7,293 nucleotides of DNA, taken from NCBI GenBank assembly GCA_000961805.1, contig LADV01000260.1, forward strand, positions 1-7,293, given 5' to 3'. The DNA is from Peptococcaceae bacterium BRH_c23. GTDB taxonomy: Bacteria > Bacillota_B > Desulfitobacteriia > Desulfitobacteriales > Desulfitobacteriaceae. A model generated the notes under the pieces. The model had not been told where the DNA came from. It made no database searches and worked only from the letters and a program-made list of their open reading frames with translations. Shown here piece after piece: positions 6,522 to 7,293 of the stretch. The position numbers and the translations under genes are program-made. Numbering within the stretch: the first letter of the stretch is position 1; every line of letters starts with the position of its first letter.

Positions 6522-6754
6522 TATAGTTGTTTGGGGCGATTGGGTTTAATTTAATCAGCTTAGATATTGTTGGGCTTAGGACAGTTAGACTAACATGTAA
6601 ATTATAACCTAACGATCATCCACTACAGTGAACTCATAACCATAGTGTTATAAATATTTTTACGTAGCTTACGGGAGCATAGATGCGATAACTTGAGTAT
6701 GTAACACAAAATTAACTTAGATTGAGTAGAATGAATTAATATTAGATTTTTTTG
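6522..6754. other. Divergent AT-rich intergenic region between the regulator and speD
   Basis: No gene or recognised RNA is visible in the middle of this 333-bp gap (6480-6812). It holds short symmetric elements: an 11-bp perfect palindrome GTTAGACTAAC (6584-6594), and ATAAC (6636-6640) with GTTAT (6647-6651) around 6 bases. These might be protein-binding sites, but they are short enough to arise by chance in AT-rich DNA. Confidence 0.35.
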
Positions 6755-6782
6755 TTGACAACACCGTACTTTATGCTAAAAT
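6755..6782 (+). promoter_or_regulatory. speD promoter (TTGACA-16-TGC-TAAAAT)
   Basis: A perfect -35 TTGACA (6755-6760) and a -10 TAAAAT (6777-6782) are 16 bases apart, with an extended -10 TG at 6774-6775 and a T-run just upstream. The start of transcription is expected near 6789, giving a short leader of about 25 bases before the GTG. That leaves no room for a riboswitch. Confidence 0.8.
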
Positions 6783-6812
6783 TTAACGTGATGGAAATTT
6801 GGGGAGTAGCCA

Positions 6813-7253
6813 GTGAAATTGGCGATTAGCCCAGATTCTTTCCTGTTTTTAGAAAAAAGGGGGCAACGATCACAATTGGCAAATTCTCTTGGACGTCATG
6901 TGTTGGCTGAAATTTACGGGTGTAGTTTCGACATTTTAAATGATCGCGAAAAAGTCGAAGCACTAATGGTCGACGCAGCTTTGGAGGCTGGTGCAGAGGT
7001 ACGTGAGGTAGTATTTCATAAGTTTAGTCCTCAAGGAGTGAGTGGAGTAGTTGTCATTTCTGAATCCCACTTAGCCATCCACACGTGGCCAGAACTCGGG
7101 TATGCAGCCGTTGACGTCTTTACGTGCGGGGACCGTGTCAATCCCTGGGATGCCTGTAACTATTTAACGGATCATTTCGAAGCAGGTCATATGACAGCAA
7201 CGGAAATCAAGCGGGGAATTGTTGAGGATCCAAAGGAAGCGGTAAATATTTAG
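6813..7253 (+). CDS. speD: S-adenosylmethionine decarboxylase proenzyme SpeD
   Basis: A cytoplasmic pyruvoyl-dependent enzyme that decarboxylates S-adenosylmethionine to supply the aminopropyl donor for spermidine synthesis. The 146-residue proenzyme cleaves itself between Glu84 and Ser85 in [15 protein letters not shown]; Ser85 becomes the pyruvoyl group of the alpha chain. His90 (IHTWPE) and Cys105 (VFTCG) correspond to the known catalytic residues of the bacterial class 1B enzyme. The length exceeds the about 125-130 residues of short Bacillus-type forms because about 20 residues precede the usual start region [11 protein letters not shown] (27-37). The start is GTG at 6813, with GGGGAG (6801-6806) 6 bases before it and a strong promoter upstream. 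An AGGAGG overlaps the stop codon, so a further gene may follow outside the window; a spermidine synthase or decarboxylase would be usual. Confidence 0.95.
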   Translation: MKLAISPDSFLFLEKRGQRSQLANSLGRHVLAEIYGCSFDILNDREKVEALMVDAALEAGAEVREVVFHKFSPQGVSGVVVISESHLAIHTWPELGYAAVDVFTCGDRVNPWDACNYLTDHFEAGHMTATEIKRGIVEDPKEAVNI

Positions 7254-7257
7254 GAGG
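7252..7257 (+). promoter_or_regulatory. AGGAGG overlapping the speD stop codon
   Basis: A consensus Shine-Dalgarno sequence begins at the second base of the speD TAG. No ATG, GTG or TTG follows in the 36 bases that remain, so the gene it would serve, if any, cannot be identified here. Confidence 0.35.
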
Positions 7258-7293
7258 GATATTTATTTTACTCCGGACTAAGTCAAGTACGGA

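Overview
The window reads like chromosome from a low-to-mid-GC Gram-positive anaerobe. The best guess is a Desulfosporosinus/Desulfitobacterium-type member of the Clostridia (Peptococcaceae in the older taxonomy). The pointers are strong AGGAGG-type ribosome binding sites, GTG and probable TTG starts, T-rich Rho-independent terminators, an exported multihaem c-type cytochrome, a tungstate uptake operon and a bacterial SpeD. The genus is inferred from gene content; no marker gene is present.

Layout from left to right. Positions 1-729 hold the C-terminal two thirds of an iron-dependent alcohol dehydrogenase (+), closed by a hairpin terminator. Positions 973-2595 (+) encode a secreted cytochrome with four CXXCH haem sites, the first separated from the other three by about 330 residues. 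Three hairpins, at least two of them terminator-like, lie between this gene and the convergent tupC. Positions 2838-5211 (-) hold a compact tungstate ABC transporter operon, tupA-tupB-tupC. A 338-bp non-coding spacer rich in direct and inverted repeats separates tupA from an upstream one-component regulator (about 5550-6464, -). That regulator joins an excisionase/MerR-like DNA-binding domain to a molybdate/tungstate-binding-protein-like sensor domain. A 333-bp divergent region follows, with the regulator promoter at one end and a clear promoter for speD (6813-7253, +) at the other. SpeD is S-adenosylmethionine decarboxylase. The window ends 40 bases after speD.

How the genes fit together: TupA captures tungstate outside the membrane, TupB forms the channel and TupC drives import with ATP. 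The adjacent regulator very probably senses cytoplasmic oxyanion and controls its own promoter and perhaps tupABC. A 20-bp near-perfect palindrome lies between the -35 and -10 of the regulator promoter and is a good operator candidate. Tungsten serves enzymes such as aldehyde:ferredoxin oxidoreductases and some formate dehydrogenases, so a nearby alcohol dehydrogenase and a respiratory-type cytochrome are metabolically compatible. They are separate transcription units and nothing in the sequence ties them functionally to tup. SpeD starts a polyamine transcription unit unrelated to tungsten.

I did not find a clearly new multi-gene system. The items most worth a second look are the unusual cytochrome architecture, the repeat-rich insertion-like spacer inside the regulator-tup locus, and the operator-like palindrome in the regulator promoter.
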